Origin: Dimorphilus gyrociliatus
Taxonomy: Eukaryota; Annelida; Polychaeta; Dinophilidae
DNA length: 39,320 nt
Assembly (NCBI GenBank): GCA_904063045.1
Contig: CAJFCJ010000105.1
Coordinates: forward strand, 1 to 39,320
Reading direction: 5' to 3'
Each line of letters begins with the position of its first letter. Within the stretch, counting starts at the first letter, position 1. The notes beneath the pieces are model-generated. The model was given only the letters and a program-made list of their open reading frames with translations. It was not told where the DNA came from and did not search any database. Positions 1 through 11,075 of this stretch are shown one piece after another. The position numbers were made by a program, and so were the translations under genes.

Positions 1-530
1 GATAGTTTAATGTTTTTACAGTAAATTTCACTTCTCTATCACCTTCCTCCCAAAGTGTGTATAGTTTTATTACCTGTTCAGTCTCATAGATATACCAATT
101 GAAATATTAATTATTTGATTGAAAACAAAAGATAAAATGCGTGTTCCACACATTCAAATATATACTTTTTCGCTATCAGGATAATAGAATATTCCATTTG
201 GAAGATCTTCATCTGCTGGATAGTAAAATTGGCTTTTATTATAATCCCTGTCTTCAAATTCACATTTTTCTAGAAAGTAAAATGTCTCATTGTATTTAAA
301 TGAAAAATGAAATGTATTACCATTTTTAATGTGACGTAGTTTTTCTATTGGTATTTTGATAATACAGTCATAATTTATGCTTAATTTACTAACACTTCAG
401 TTATGCCTTGTGCCATCGTTCCTATAGAAATAAATTGAAATTCTAATTGCAGACAATGCTGTAAAACTGTTAGAGCTCTTTCAAACACTGCACCTATAGC
501 GTTTTTTGAAATATTTATAAGGATTATTAT
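1..530 (-). pseudogene. Unidentified coding relic
   Basis: On the minus strand an open stretch runs from about 530 to 385 (contains AIGAVFERALTVLQHC), continues in another frame from about 385 to 159 (contains HIKNGNTFHFSFKYNE and FYYPADEDLPNGIFYYP) and stops with TGA. A further open piece at about 108-3 (NWYIYETEQVIKLYTLWEE) may be a following exon or read on past a decayed intron. The composition, rich in F, Y, E and N with no low-complexity runs, looks protein-coding. The one-base shift near 385 suggests decay or a sequence error. I do not recognise the family. The gene would leave the window on the left. Confidence 0.35.
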
Positions 531-544
531 TTATCGATTGTCTA

Positions 545-920
545 TTTTAGATTTAGATTACAAAATCATTGATCATGCTTTCTTTTCTTTTGAGATTAAC
601 ACATTTACTCATTGATGTTGAATAAATCCAACAAAGGAACTGTCTCTAGTTTTGTTAAGTGTTTATTTGAGAAACTACTAGCAACCTTTGTAATGAAAAC
701 TGTTTAAAATCTTAATGAACTATTAAAATGAAAGTAGGAAATCCATTTAGATTATATATAGATATTTATAATATAATAACCACAGAGATTAGGGTTACAG
801 GTAAATCCATACCCATAGGGGTGAATGTCTTACGATGACCAAGGAAAACGGTTGTTGTTGATATTTATAGAAATAAAAAAATATGATAATATATTTATTG
901 AAGAGCTATTATACTATATG
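545..920. other. No gene seen
   Basis: AT-rich sequence without a convincing reading frame or repeat; it separates the left-edge coding relic from a transposase fragment. Confidence 0.4.
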
Positions 921-1199
921 CTAACTCAAGAAAACAATGGATTCATCAGCTAATATCCTTCCAAGCCTATAATCATCCCAAATTTCAAATATTTTCTGTA
1001 CTTTATTATTCAGTCTATTGTACCATCCTTCCACACTATTATTAGTCCCTATTAATAATCCAAAGACTGACCAATTCAATGGTTTCCAAGTAGAATTCAA
1101 AATCCAAGTATTTTCGAAATATTCCAGCAAGTCTGAAAATGTTCTCAGGATTAGCGTTAAGATTGCATAGGGTCCCCAAAGAAATTTTGGGTTAATCAC
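921..1199 (-). pseudogene. MULE transposase C-terminal fragment
   Basis: The translated block LNWSVFGLLIGTNNSVEGW matches the region around the third catalytic acidic residue in the better preserved transposases of this window (NWSVFGLSIRTNNDCEGWH at about 30979-31035). The E of VEGW is kept, but the usual IRTNN is IGTNN and WH is WY. After RLNNK the text jumps straight to VQKIFEIWDDYRLG, which in other copies lies about 45 residues further on, so there is an internal deletion. The FLYWCH and the two catalytic D segments are absent. A decayed remnant, not a gene. Confidence 0.75.
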
Positions 1200-1720
1200 T
1201 TATGGACTTATACAGTTTTGGCTATTGATTATAAATCTGCAAAAATCGACCTCAAAATGTTTTAACTTTGGCTGTTGTTTTTAAAAACGTTTAAAAAAAC
1301 TACTATCATTCTATAGAGATAAAAAAACAAACTTCCAATGCGTTTTTAAAGTTGATATTTATTAGGAACATGTAACTTGGGCCTATTCAACTTTTTGTCT
1401 AAAGATATACCTAATAGTGCTTTTAGTTTACCTATTGTTTTTTTTATAACTTTTAAAAAAAATTATACATGCAAGGTCATAATTTGGGTCAAGAATTTTT
1501 ATTGATGCATGATGTTTGTTTTTGTGAGATGCAAGCTCATACAAAATTTGAGTACAATTGGAGTAGTATTAACAAAGTTACAGTTCGCAAAAGTTCGATA
1601 AAATGTCTGGAGTCTTTTTTTTAATGTTATGTATTGTTTGCAAGTGTGAATTTTAACTTGGGAAAAGTTCTTATTACGTTTTCAATAAAGGTATTGATTC
1701 ATTTTGACTCTTGAATATTT
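1200..1720. other. No gene seen
   Basis: AT-rich non-coding sequence with many T and A runs and no supported feature. Confidence 0.4.
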
Positions 1721-1725
1721 TTGAT

Positions 1726-1867
1726 AGTAGCCACCTGGTGGATGGTATTGATATTAGACACCTGGTGGATGGTATTGATATTAGACACCTGGTGGATGGT
1801 ATTGATATTAGACACCTGGTGGATGGTATTGATATTAGACACCTTGTGGATTGCTTTGATATTAACC
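1726..1867. repeat. 27-bp minisatellite, about five units
   Basis: Tandem units of exactly 27 bp, core CACCTGGTGGATGG followed by TATTGATATTAGA. The three inner units are identical and the outer ones degrade, as expected for unequal exchange. Each unit contains the near-palindrome CCACCTGGTGG. Because 27 is a multiple of three, the minus strand stays open and reads a repeated STRCLISIP, but nothing else supports a protein. Confidence 0.9.
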
Positions 1868-1964
1868 CTGGATAATATTTGAGAATTTTAGAGAATATTG
1901 AAGAATATTTGATAATAATGTTATAATTTGAAAGTTGATTGATGGACAATTTTTGTGCACTTAG

Positions 1965-2060
1965 AAATAATAACATGACAATATTTAGACTTTGACCAAG
2001 TGAACCCAGGCTTTTTGAAATGTATAAAAGGAATTACATTACAAAGTCAATTTTAAGAAA
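1965..2060 (-). mobile_element. Partial LTR copy
   Basis: On the minus strand this piece carries the block CCTTTTATACATTT and then GGGTTCACTTGGTC, in the same order as at about 5475-5510 in the copy starting at 5182. It is a fragment with neither LTR end visible. Confidence 0.5.
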
Positions 2061-2600
2061 ATTTTTCTTTAAGATTTTTGAATTTAAAATATTTCAGTTG
2101 TTGAGTAAATTTGAAGAAAGAGAATTGAGTTTGGCCCTGGAATTAGTATATCATCATCAATTTCAAAAACAATGTATTCAAAGTCAATACTGCTGCTAAT
2201 TTGTTAAATATAAAACATTGATCAATACTACTTCCTATAAATAGAACAATATTGGTTGATCAATAAATGAAAGAAATCTGAAGAGGAGAGACATCGCATT
2301 AAAAAATTGGAATATTTTTTCGCAAAAGTGACTCAGTATTGACATTGAAGCAATTGGAAAAACAATCTACCTCAGCAAAATTAGCCTGCTGATATGTATA
2401 TATATATATATATATATCTGTATTGGTAATTCTTTAGATTGATTATGTAAGTGACAAATACTCTCTTAATCTAAAAAGAACAGATAATAGAAGCCATTTT
2501 GAGTTTAAAAATCAGCTCTCTTCACACTGTAACCAGAAATTAAAAAGAAATGTGATGAATATTTCCCAAAGGTGTGATTTTCATGTGAAAAGATATTTGT
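2060..2600. other. Non-coding, with a TA microsatellite at 2392-2418
   Basis: No gene is seen. A run of about 12 TA dinucleotides lies at 2395-2417. The rest is AT-rich sequence upstream of the NLR-like relic. Confidence 0.5.
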
Positions 2601-2605
2601 GAACA

Positions 2606-5181
2606 ATGAAAAATCCTCTTTTAAAATATCATGCAAAACAGATTAAAGCTGTTCTAGAAAATGATAAATTATTTAATAAAAAATTACAAGAGTTAAAAAT
2701 TAATTTAAATTGCTTTGATGATAGCAGCAAACTGTTGAAAATTATAGAAAGTATTCAATTCTTTGATAAGAAATATACTGAAATTGAAAATTTGATTAAA
2801 AATACATGGAAAAATGTAATTATTGAAAGAAAATATTCTTTTCAAATGGAATTTGAATTCTATCCTAAATTTTCATTGAACAATTAAAATTCTTCTAATA
2901 TTAAATTTGATGATATATTGACACCAACTCAACTTTTATTGAGAAATTGTAATAAAAATCAAGAAAATTTTGGCTTATTTTTCAAAGTTGAACAATTTTT
3001 AAATTATTTAAAATTTTTAAAAAATTTCAATCAAATAGTTTGAAAGAATTATATATTGAAAATTGTGGATTGGCAGAAGCGATTGAAATCAATTGTCCAA
3101 ATTTAAAAATATGTAAACTGGTAAAAGTTGGTAGAAAATTATATTTGAAACAATTTTTTAAAGACAATTTCAAATTACAAAAATTAAATATATCTGGAAT
3201 TTCATTATTAAATGATCTGGGAAAGAATTTCTTTGAAATATTAAGTAATTTGACAATATCATTATCATCTCTCAAATGTAATGATTGTTAAATGATTACA
3301 AAATCAAATGATTTACTTAATTTACTTAAAAATCACAATTGTTTAAATACTTTAGAAATGGATGGTAATCAAGTTGATTTGATTGATAAATTTGTTGATA
3401 CTTTGGATTTTTTTACATCTATTTTTTCAGCACATTGTCTAAAAGTATTAAAATTACCAATTATTAAATGCCCAAATAATCAAATAACAATGAAGACAGC
3501 AACAAATATTGATGATTTCTTGATGATAAAACTGGATTTGATATATCTAGATTTTGGTGGAAATTCTCTAGATAATATCTTGATATGTAATTTTATTAAA
3601 AAGCTAACTTCTTTTTCAATTAGTTTAAAAATCCTTGCTACAAATTGCTACAATTCAACTTTTAATGACTTATTGAATGATATTAATTTCTCTAATTATT
3701 CTAATTTTAAATATTTGAAAATTGTACATTCAAATTCAAATTTAAATTTGAAAGAGTTTAATGAACTTTTCACTTGTCCAAATAAGATCCTATCTCTAAA
3801 TGTTATAAGAAAAATTCACCTAAAAAATTGTCAACTATCTGATGATTTTTTAACAACATTGACAAATATTTGGACTGAACTAACTTCAATAAAAACTTTG
3901 GATATAAGTTATAATGAATTTACAAAGGATACTAGTTTAAATTTTTTAAAGATGATTAAACATGAAAAATTTCAACAATTTGATAATTTGTATGTACTTT
4001 GTTGTATTGTAATTGTAGGAAGTCCTAGCTCGTCACTATCAAATTCATCCTCTCCAATCATTTACCAATGTGCCAAAGTACTGGTCCAAATAGAACCTTT
4101 CAAGTTCGTCCACAAGTAGTCTTAATAAATGTAATTCCAGTAAAAATTAACCAACAAACACCAGTATTTCATTCAAAGAATATGTATTTGAGTAAATGAG
4201 TTTCTAGTTCTAAACAAGCAAGTTTGAACAACCAGCTGATGGTTAGAAAACTGAACTGACTACTGTTAAATTCGTAGGGTTTATATACTTTTCCAATAGT
4301 TCACAGTTCACAGATAAAAATATTCACACAAAGAAATGTAACAATTTGGATAAAGGGAAAGTTCAAATATACTTCCATGTTTGTTACTTTTTCTTTATCT
4401 TGGAGAACTTTTGCTCCCTATTTTAGTAGGTCAGAAAGTTGCCTAAGATGTAACAATTATTAATAGAAGTTGGATTGATTCCAAAACACAAAAATAGGAA
4501 AAGGTCAACTTGATGCCGTTTTAATATACAACAAATTATTAATAATAATTGTTTGTGTAAGATAATATGTTTCTGTGTAAAGGACTGGTAGGATAAAAGT
4601 ATTAAACTTAATCATCTAATATAGTATTGTGCATACAATACTGTTGAAAAGTGACAATAATCTAAAAACTCCAAATATAAATAGAATAGTGGAAGATATA
4701 ATTAATATTCATTAAATATGATGTGTATAATAATTTGGGTTAACATCTAGTTAGTTTAAATAGTGTATGTTGTAGTTTTAGGCGTGTAGAGTACTTTATA
4801 ATACTCTTTCAATATTGCTTTCCATTGATGAATGAAATGTAACAATTTGGGTGTATTGTGTGAATTTGTGAGCCTGGTTACAAGCTTATGTGTTTAGTAC
4901 CTACAAACTGCCTAAATGTGTACATTGTATATGCATCATTGTAATTGGAAAAATACGGATATATCTGAATATTTGAATTCAATTATGGAATTAAAATTTT
5001 TAAGAATTTTCAATTCAAAATCAAATGCTGCTAAACTGGTATCACATGCTGTTGTTGATGTAAATAATTCTTTTGAAAACAATTGACAGCATCTTAAATT
5101 GGACATTAAATAGTAATATTTTCTTTTTTTGCCACTCATCAAAACAAATACCAAGTGAATTTGATGATATTCACAAGTTTT
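2606..5181 (+). pseudogene. NLR-like LRR gene relic lacking NACHT, split by an LTR
   Basis: The first block (from ATG 2606) is a helical, K/E-rich segment beginning MKNPLLKYHAKQIKAVLE. It aligns with the start of the NACHT-LRR gene at 34723 (IRNNLLNYHYENILECL), including the shared pair LIKNTWKNVIIERK and LINNTWTILMKERK and the later ILTPTQL and IFTPIQL. A TAA at 2885 interrupts it; the frame then reads on to 3043. The whole NACHT domain expected next is missing. From 3040 a leucine-rich stretch follows, with a TAA at 3289 and then a long frame ending in LDISYNEFTKDTSLNFLKM. It is cut by an LTR at 3993-4924 and resumes after it (ISEYLNSIMELKFLRIF), decays past about 5085, and is cut again by a second LTR at 5182. 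Known family: NLR-type receptors. Inference: a NACHT-deleted paralogue of the 34.7-kb gene. Confidence 0.75.
3993..4924 (+). mobile_element. Solo LTR, copy A
   Basis: It begins TGTACTTTG, ends AATGTGTACA (TG..CA with inverted TGTAC..GTACA tips) and is flanked by the 5-bp direct repeat TTGTA (3988-3992 and 4925-4929). These are the hallmarks of an LTR from an integrase-type retroelement. About 932 bp, no reading frame, no second LTR or internal region nearby, hence a solo LTR. Taking out the LTR plus one TTGTA rejoins the LRR reading frame without a shift, which confirms the borders. Confidence 0.88.
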
Positions 5182-5790
5182 CGTACTTGTTGTATTGTAA
5201 TTGTAGGAATTTCTGCTTCTTCAGAACAGTATTCGACCTTTCCAATCATTTATCAACTGAATAAAGTACTCAAACAAATAGAACCTTTCAAGTTTGTCCA
5301 CAAATAGTCTTAACAAATGTAATTTTGGTAGAAATTAATCAACAAAATGGCAGTATTTCATTTAAAGAGTATGTATTGAGTAAATGAGCTTTCTAGTTCT
5401 ATATAAGCAAGTTTAAACAACCAGCTGATGGTTGCAGAACTAAAATGAACTGCCAAACTGGGGAAATGTATTTCCTTTTATACATTTACCAAAGCTTGGG
5501 TTCACTTGGTCCAAAGATTACGAAGTTGAAATGTAACAGTCTTGCAATGCACATATAACAAAGACATGAAAAACTATTGCATCACTTATGGCTAAGATGT
5601 GGCACTGCAAAAACAAGCCTGCCTCTTCCGCATCTGTTTTTGAATAAGATGTAACAAGTTTGACATGCATTTTTTCTATATTGTTTGTTCCATCCTCCCT
5701 TAATTCCACATCTCTCTTCTAAGTGGCTTACTCCTGATTCAGTTCTATTTGGACCAGTACTTACCTATAACCCCAGCAGGAAAGTACCTT
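5182..5790 (+). mobile_element. LTR copy B, second subfamily, partial
   Basis: It starts CGTACTTGTTGTATTG, close to the start of copy A, and follows copies A and D through the first 270 bp (AACCTTTCAAGTT.GTCCAC, then CAACCAGCTGATGG). It then continues in a different tail shared with copy D (GTAACAGTC.., AAGCCTGCCTC). The right end is not clear and I see no target duplication. It cuts the LRR relic on its left. Confidence 0.6.
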
Positions 5791-6410
5791 ATTATATTTA
5801 ATAATATTCTTCTTATCATTATAGAAAGGAAATATAAGTTTTTCATTTGAAATCTCAGAAATATGATCACTTTAATGTGGTAGGCCTATTTATGGAAAGG
5901 CACAAGCATCAGTTATGTTCAAAAAATTTACCCTGATCATTGAGTAGTGTCACTTTTAACCAGATTTTAACTATAAGGGTTTGCTATGTAAAGAAGGTAT
6001 TTATCATCTCTCAATGATTTATAATCTAGCTAATAGAAAAGATACTAAAAAGGCAACTTTTATTTAGTTCAAGACTACATACCTTCAGAGTTGGATTGCC
6101 TGCATAATGACAAATCTAATATGAGATTAAATAATTTTAATATTTCGAATGCACCCTTAAATGTCTTGATCTATATAAGACAATATCAGGTTGTAAAGCT
6201 ATTTCATTGGCAATTTTAAAAACTTTTGGAGAATATGATTGTTTTTTAAAATGTACTTGCATACCAAAATATTTTCAAATATTCAATATTCAAAAGTATA
6301 TTCAATGGTTACAATTAGTAATTATAAATATATATATATAGATATCACAAATATAAAAAACCATTATTGAACTGAATTTTTATTTCTAGATGATTTTAAA
6401 AAAGATTTTT
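5790..6410. other. No gene seen
   Basis: AT-rich non-coding sequence, possibly the unresolved tail of the LTR to its left; contains a short TA run near 6326. Confidence 0.4.
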
Positions 6411-6415
6411 GTGGA

Positions 6416-7381
6416 TGTACACATTCAGGCAGTTATTGTAAACCATATGCATATACTTACCTACAAGTATGCACAGTCTATAGAGTAACTCCAAATTGTT
6501 ACATTCCATTCACCTATGGAAAAGAAATATCAAAATAGTATTTAACAATACTCTGCCTGCCTAGTTAGTGTACAACACACCCTATTTTTATACTATTTAA
6601 AGGTAGTTGTAGAATATACTTACAACTAAACTTAAATTCTAGTTTTTATTAATTTGCACATCATATTTAATGATCATTAATTGTATCTTACACTATTTCA
6701 TATATATTTGAAGTGTGTAATTCATTGTCACTTCAACAATTATTGTAAGCACAATACTATTATAGATGGTCAAGTGAAGTTAACCTTACTCTGCCAATGA
6801 CTTATACTCAAATATTTTACTTTTGACAAACAATTATTATTAATAATTTGTGGTATTTAAAAACAGCTTTATGATGACCTCTGTCTATTTTTATGTGTTG
6901 GAACCAATCCAACATTTACCAAAAATTGTTACATCTTATGCAATTTTCTGACCTATTGACAACAGTTTTCCTTAACAAAGCAAAGTTAACAAATATGGAA
7001 CCATATTTGAACTTTCCTTTTATCCATAATGATACATTTGTTTTGTGTAGATATTTTTATCTGTGAACTGTCAACTTTTGGAAAAGTATATAAAGCCTAT
7101 GAATTTATCAGTAGGCAGTTCAGTTTTCTAACAGCTAACTTTGCGTTAAAACTTGCTTGTTTAGAACTAGAAACTCATTTACTCAATAAATACTCTTTGA
7201 ATGAAATACTGGTGTTTTGTTGGTAAATTTCTTGTAAAGTTTCATTTGTTGAGACAACTTGTGGACGAACTTGAAAGGTTGTATTTGGATCAGTACTTTG
7301 GTACATTGGTAAATGATTGGTGAGGATGAATTCAAATTTGATAAGCTCGAGATTCCTACAATTACAATACAACAAAGTACA
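6416..7381 (-). mobile_element. Solo LTR, copy C
   Basis: Inverted relative to copy A and homologous to it along its whole length. Plus-strand borders are TGTACACATTC and CAACAAAGTACA, flanked by the perfect 5-bp duplication GTGGA (6411-6415 and 7382-7386). Length 966 bp, no reading frame. Together with copy A it makes a large inverted repeat around 5-6.4 kb. Confidence 0.88.
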
Positions 7382-7534
7382 GTGGAAGTTCAAATTTTAT
7401 AATATACACTCTGAAATATGTATCATTGGTCTATGGAGAAGATATTTAAATTGTTCTTCTTCTAGTAAATCCACTAACATTGGCATCTGTCTTTCCTTTT
7501 TGTTTTGCCATCACTTTCATTTCAATGATTTGTT

Positions 7535-7771
7535 TTAAATATTTTTTTGGGAGTGAATATGATATTTAGACCCCAAAGAGAAATTATTATTTCTTTGAAT
7601 GACACTGGCAGGACATTTCATTTTCTTGCTTCTAACTCCACATCTCCAAATTATGAAAGTTTTGTCTTTTCTTTTGATAACAAATGAGTGGCCATTAGAT
7701 ACAAGTAATTCTTTGCCTTTTTGACTTCCTGTAGGGAATATTCCGAATTTACCATTGCTGTCATAGTTCAT
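7535..7771 (-). pseudogene. FLYWCH domain fragment of a MULE transposase
   Basis: The protein text GSQKGKELLVSNGHSFVIKR, IIWRCGVRSKKMKCPASV and KYHIHSQKN aligns block by block with the FLYWCH zinc-finger region of the complete transposase at 29380 (GGSRKGHDILLNDGYSFVVK, TIWVCSVRSKKKRC, LEHNHNRKK), keeping the C..C..H..H pattern. Nothing of the DDE domain follows: the LTR of copy C ends 150 bp further on. The tandem-array terminus at 7846-7948 lies on its 5' side, so this is a remnant of one element end. Confidence 0.75.
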
Positions 7772-7845
7772 CTCTGGTATACAAAAAAAAATTAAATTAA
7801 CTTATTCTATTAAATTTATTAGTACTATATATTTCAAAATTTTGT

Positions 7846-7948
7846 GGCCGTTTTCTGTCTCAATTGGGGCTGTTTTCTGTCTCAGTTGGGGCCGTTTTCT
7901 GTTCAAGTTGGGGCCGTTTTCTGTTGGGGCTGTGTTCTGTTGATCCCC
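7846..7948 (-). repeat. Transposon terminal array, GAAAACGGCCCC type
   Basis: On the minus strand, four to five units of about 17-22 bp with core ACAGAAAACGGCCCC separated by AACTGAGAC-like spacers. The outer tip reads GGGGATCAACAGAACACAG. The orientation puts the transposon body to the left (FLYWCH fragment) and host sequence to the right (RING gene). The tip resembles the GGGGTC tips of the arrays at 25321, 28785 and 32845. Confidence 0.75.
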
Positions 7949-8279
7949 TTAAAAGAGGAACTCTTGTTGCATAACCGTTATCCATTTCTAAATTGCTTGC
8001 AAAGTCCAAGTTTAGCATTTCCAGACCTGTTTTAGTAATAACATAACCTCGAATATATTCACGACATAATGGGCATTGAGATTTAGGAAGACTGTTTAAA
8101 CATTTCTGACAACATACAACGTGACTGCATGGAAAGATAAGAGTATTAGCAAGTTGACTAAAGCACACTTTACATTGAAGATTGTTTCTCACTTCTTCAT
8201 ATAGAAGAAATTCTTTATTTGATGAATTATCTCTGTGATTGTGGTGTGTGATAAAAGAATTTCCAATTATGAAGAAAAA
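7949..8279 (-). pseudogene. RING-finger gene 3' end, cut by a transposon
   Basis: The minus strand encodes a C3HC4 RING of the type found at the C-terminus of IAP-like ubiquitin ligases: LQCKVCFSQLANTLIFPCSH then VVCCQKCLNSLPKSQCPLCR (C-x2-C, C-x-H, C-x2-C, C-x2-C). Such domains bind E2 enzymes and give ubiquitin ligase activity. About 35 further residues follow (ends GYATRVPLLRG), then the frame enters the array at 7948. The frame opens at about 8279, probably an exon start, and other exons are not seen. The true C-terminus is lost or replaced by array-coded residues. Confidence 0.7.
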
Positions 8280-8589
8280 TTAATATTAATTATACCCTTT
8301 AGACATTCTGAGTTACTGATAAATACACTGAGAGTAGACTATAGGCTATAATATAAAAAAATTATTAAAATAAGTTAACTATTATAAATAAAGATACCAA
8401 ATGTATAATACTTTCAGATTATACCTAATCTCTTTTTCTGGTGGAATTCATTATAACCTCTTTCCTAACTCTTTCAGACATTCAATGTTTCGTATGGAGT
8501 TGATTATTTCTTCAAATTCCATAAATTCAATATGGATTTTACCACCTCATTCCTGGAAAACATGGCAGTTTGTGATCAGATCTCAGTAA

Positions 8590-9013
8590 GTATTGATAAT
8601 GTTAATACATTAAAAATTCAATGATTTTTTGTTCTTTGGATTACTTGCAGCTGCTTACACTAAAATAAATTTATGATTGCTTGATAGAATCTAATGAAAG
8701 TTTAATAATCTAGTTAGATTTAAGGAAAGTATCAATGATATTAATCAATCAAATGTAAAATTACAATAAAATTTATAAATCATTCCAATTATACTTAACA
8801 AATAATGCAGGGTTGTAAAAGATTTATTCAGATTTGAAATTCTAGTGTCTCTATCACCATCTTTCCTGTCTCATCACTTTTTAATTTATATGAATTTACC
8901 AAATTTGTCTAGACTCTATGACCTATTTTCAACACATTTTGAAGTATTATAATCATTGATTTCATTGTTAGTAACATCTGCTACTGATTGTAAAAAGAGA
9001 CATTAAAATAATT
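8590..9013. other. No gene seen
   Basis: AT-rich sequence. It may be an intron of the beta-lactamase-like gene, whose earlier exons were not found. Confidence 0.35.
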
Positions 9014-9018
9014 ATTGT

Positions 9019-9879
9019 TGTGAATGAGAATAGGTCATTATTCACTTCTATTGAAGGCAATATGCAACCAAGGTAGAAATGTTTCAATACTATTAAACCA
9101 TGGTTGAAAAAGCATACTTTCTTGGCAAGAATCTCGAAGAATCAAACTTTAACAAAGCTAGTTTAAAAATTTCTGAGAAATTTGGAAAGAGATTAGATAA
9201 GGATGTTTCAATAAAGTTGACTTGCTGAGATCTGGTCATTTATTCAGCTGAGAAACTGCTATATTCAGTTTTCTGGGAAAAAACTGCCATTATATGACTC
9301 AAAAGACAATCTGAAGGCAAAATTTTAGGAGATCAGTCGAATCTTGTGAGAAATATTGATAAGACAGTTCCGGTTTATCTTTTAAGATTTGGTGGAACTT
9401 TAGAAAGATTTTTAATTCGTAGAGTTAGCTTTCAGTACTTTAGAAAGAACTCTATTTCGTAAGAAATGGACTCTTTGACCATAACATATGGTGTTTACTT
9501 GGGAATTAACAAAGGAACAAAGAACATGGAAAAGATGCAGGTCAAACACCAGATGCTGATAAGGCAGGCCTGTTTACTGTGGCACATGTTTGGCATTATA
9601 TTTTATATGTGTGATATAACAGTCTTTCATATTTTTGTTACATGAGAATTATGAGACCATCAGATTTCAACTTTGTAATCCTTTGACCACTTGAGCCCAA
9701 GCAATACTGCCATTTTGTTGATTAATTTCAACTGAAATTACATTTGTTAAGACTACTTGTGGACGAACTTGAAAGGTTCTATTTGTGTGAGTAGTTTGGT
9801 AAGTTGATAAATGATTGGAAAGGACAAATACTGTTCCGAAGAAGCAGAAATTCCTACAATTACAATACAACAAAGTACA
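9019..9879 (-). mobile_element. Solo LTR, copy D
   Basis: The plus strand starts TGTGAATGAG and ends CAACAAAGTACA, flanked by ATTGT on both sides (9014-9018 and 9880-9884). The right 230 bp match the start of copies A-C in inverted orientation, with an internal deletion after GGCAGTATT. The next 180 bp match the tail of copy B. The left 450 bp have no partner in the window, so the left border rests on TG and the duplication. It sits in what looks like an intron just upstream of the beta-lactamase-like exon. Confidence 0.7.
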
Positions 9880-9898
9880 ATTGTCAACAGGAATGTAG

Positions 9899-10764
9899 GT
9901 TTAATTGGACCAGCTGGCTCCATAGTCTCTTCAACCAATGATATGGCTAAATGGTTAGCAATGATTTTGAACAAGGGCATTGCCTCGAATGGCAGAAGAA
10001 TACTACCCAAAGAAGCTATTGAATGTGTATTTACCAGCGAAATACTCTTTGATGATGTAGTAACTAATCTTTTAGGCAATAAACCACAACTAGGCCAAAG
10101 GACGAGTTATGGATTAGGCAATTGGAAAGGACATCAATCTGGTATTGAATACATTCAACATGGAGGGGATTTATTTGGTTTTCATTCAACACATGCTCTG
10201 ATAAGATCTTTAAAATCTGGATTTTTCTTCTCAAAAAATCATGGAAAACAATTGCTAGAACAATCAATTCTAGAAAATTCTATCAATAATATTTTATTGA
10301 CAACAATCTCCTTACAAGAAGCTTGTGATTTTCCATTCTTGGAGAATGCAAATTCCAACACATCATTTACAAAAAATAAACAAAACATTCCAATTTATTC
10401 TGAGTTAGTCGCAAGGTAAAGATTAAATAATGCCAATGTTACAAAATATACTGGTAGGTATGAAAATTGGGCCTATGGATCTATCAGCATTAAGACTATT
10501 GAAAGTGCACTTATCCAATTGTCTCTCAATTACAGAAATGCTGGACGATTTAATTTATTGTCATTTGACAATGAAATGTATATTGGAATTCCTAGACCAA
10601 GATCTGGGCCACCAATGCCTGAGATGTTATTTCATTTTGAAGAGGAAGAAAATGGAAAAATGAATAACTTAATCGCAAAAACATTTGAAATAACAGATCC
10701 ACCAATATTCCAAAGATCTTTAGGTCCAGAACCACCAGTTGATAATGAAAAGTGTATTGATTAA
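9899..10764 (+). pseudogene. Serine beta-lactamase-like (LACTB/PBP-fold) gene, 3' part, one stop
   Basis: An exon appears to start after GGAATGTAG at 9898. The block PAGSIVSSTNDMAKWLAMIL is the conserved segment of class C beta-lactamase-like hydrolases that follows the active-site motifs, and YIQHGGDLFGFHS is the third-box HGG..GF motif. After TAA at 10417 the same frame reads on as VTKYTGRYENWAYGSISI and FNLLSFDNEMYIG, typical of the small C-terminal domain of these proteins, ending at TAA 10762. The nucleophile motif SxxK and YxN lie in missing upstream exons. A 42-bp intron that would remove the TAA (GTAAAG..GGTAG) would also delete the conserved YTGRYE, so a nonsense change is the simpler reading. 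Substrate unknown. Confidence 0.75.
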
Positions 10765-11075
10765 TGAATTTTATGTTTGTGAAATAAAAGACTGGTTCGT
10801 GTCTAGATCTTTTAAATTATGTATATTTTCTAATGTAAAAGTGAAAGAGAGTAGTAGCTAAAATACTTGCAAATCAATCACAAATCTAAATCTAATATAT
10901 TTCTTATTGAAATGTTAAGGTTGTTAAAGATAAGAAGACAATAGTGTTTACTCTATTTCGAAATTTATTTATTCAAAACGTGACTTTTATAAACTCTATC
11001 AGCAATTTGCCCTTATTTACCAGTGCATTTTTATAGTCCTTGACAAAATATACATACCATAGGATATCTTCCATT

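Noticed and set aside
8478-8585. A 108-bp exon-like stretch on the plus strand (CTTTCAG acceptor, GTAAGT donor).
   Set aside because: The protein text (VSYGVDYFFKFHKFNMDF) matches no family I recognise and does not fit the beta-lactamase fold; splice signals alone are too weak.
3993-9879. LTR copies first read as a 5'-truncated SINE or LINE family, because one end is constant.
   Set aside because: TG..CA borders with perfect 5-bp duplications in copies A, C and D fit LTR insertion; no poly-A or tRNA-like part is seen.
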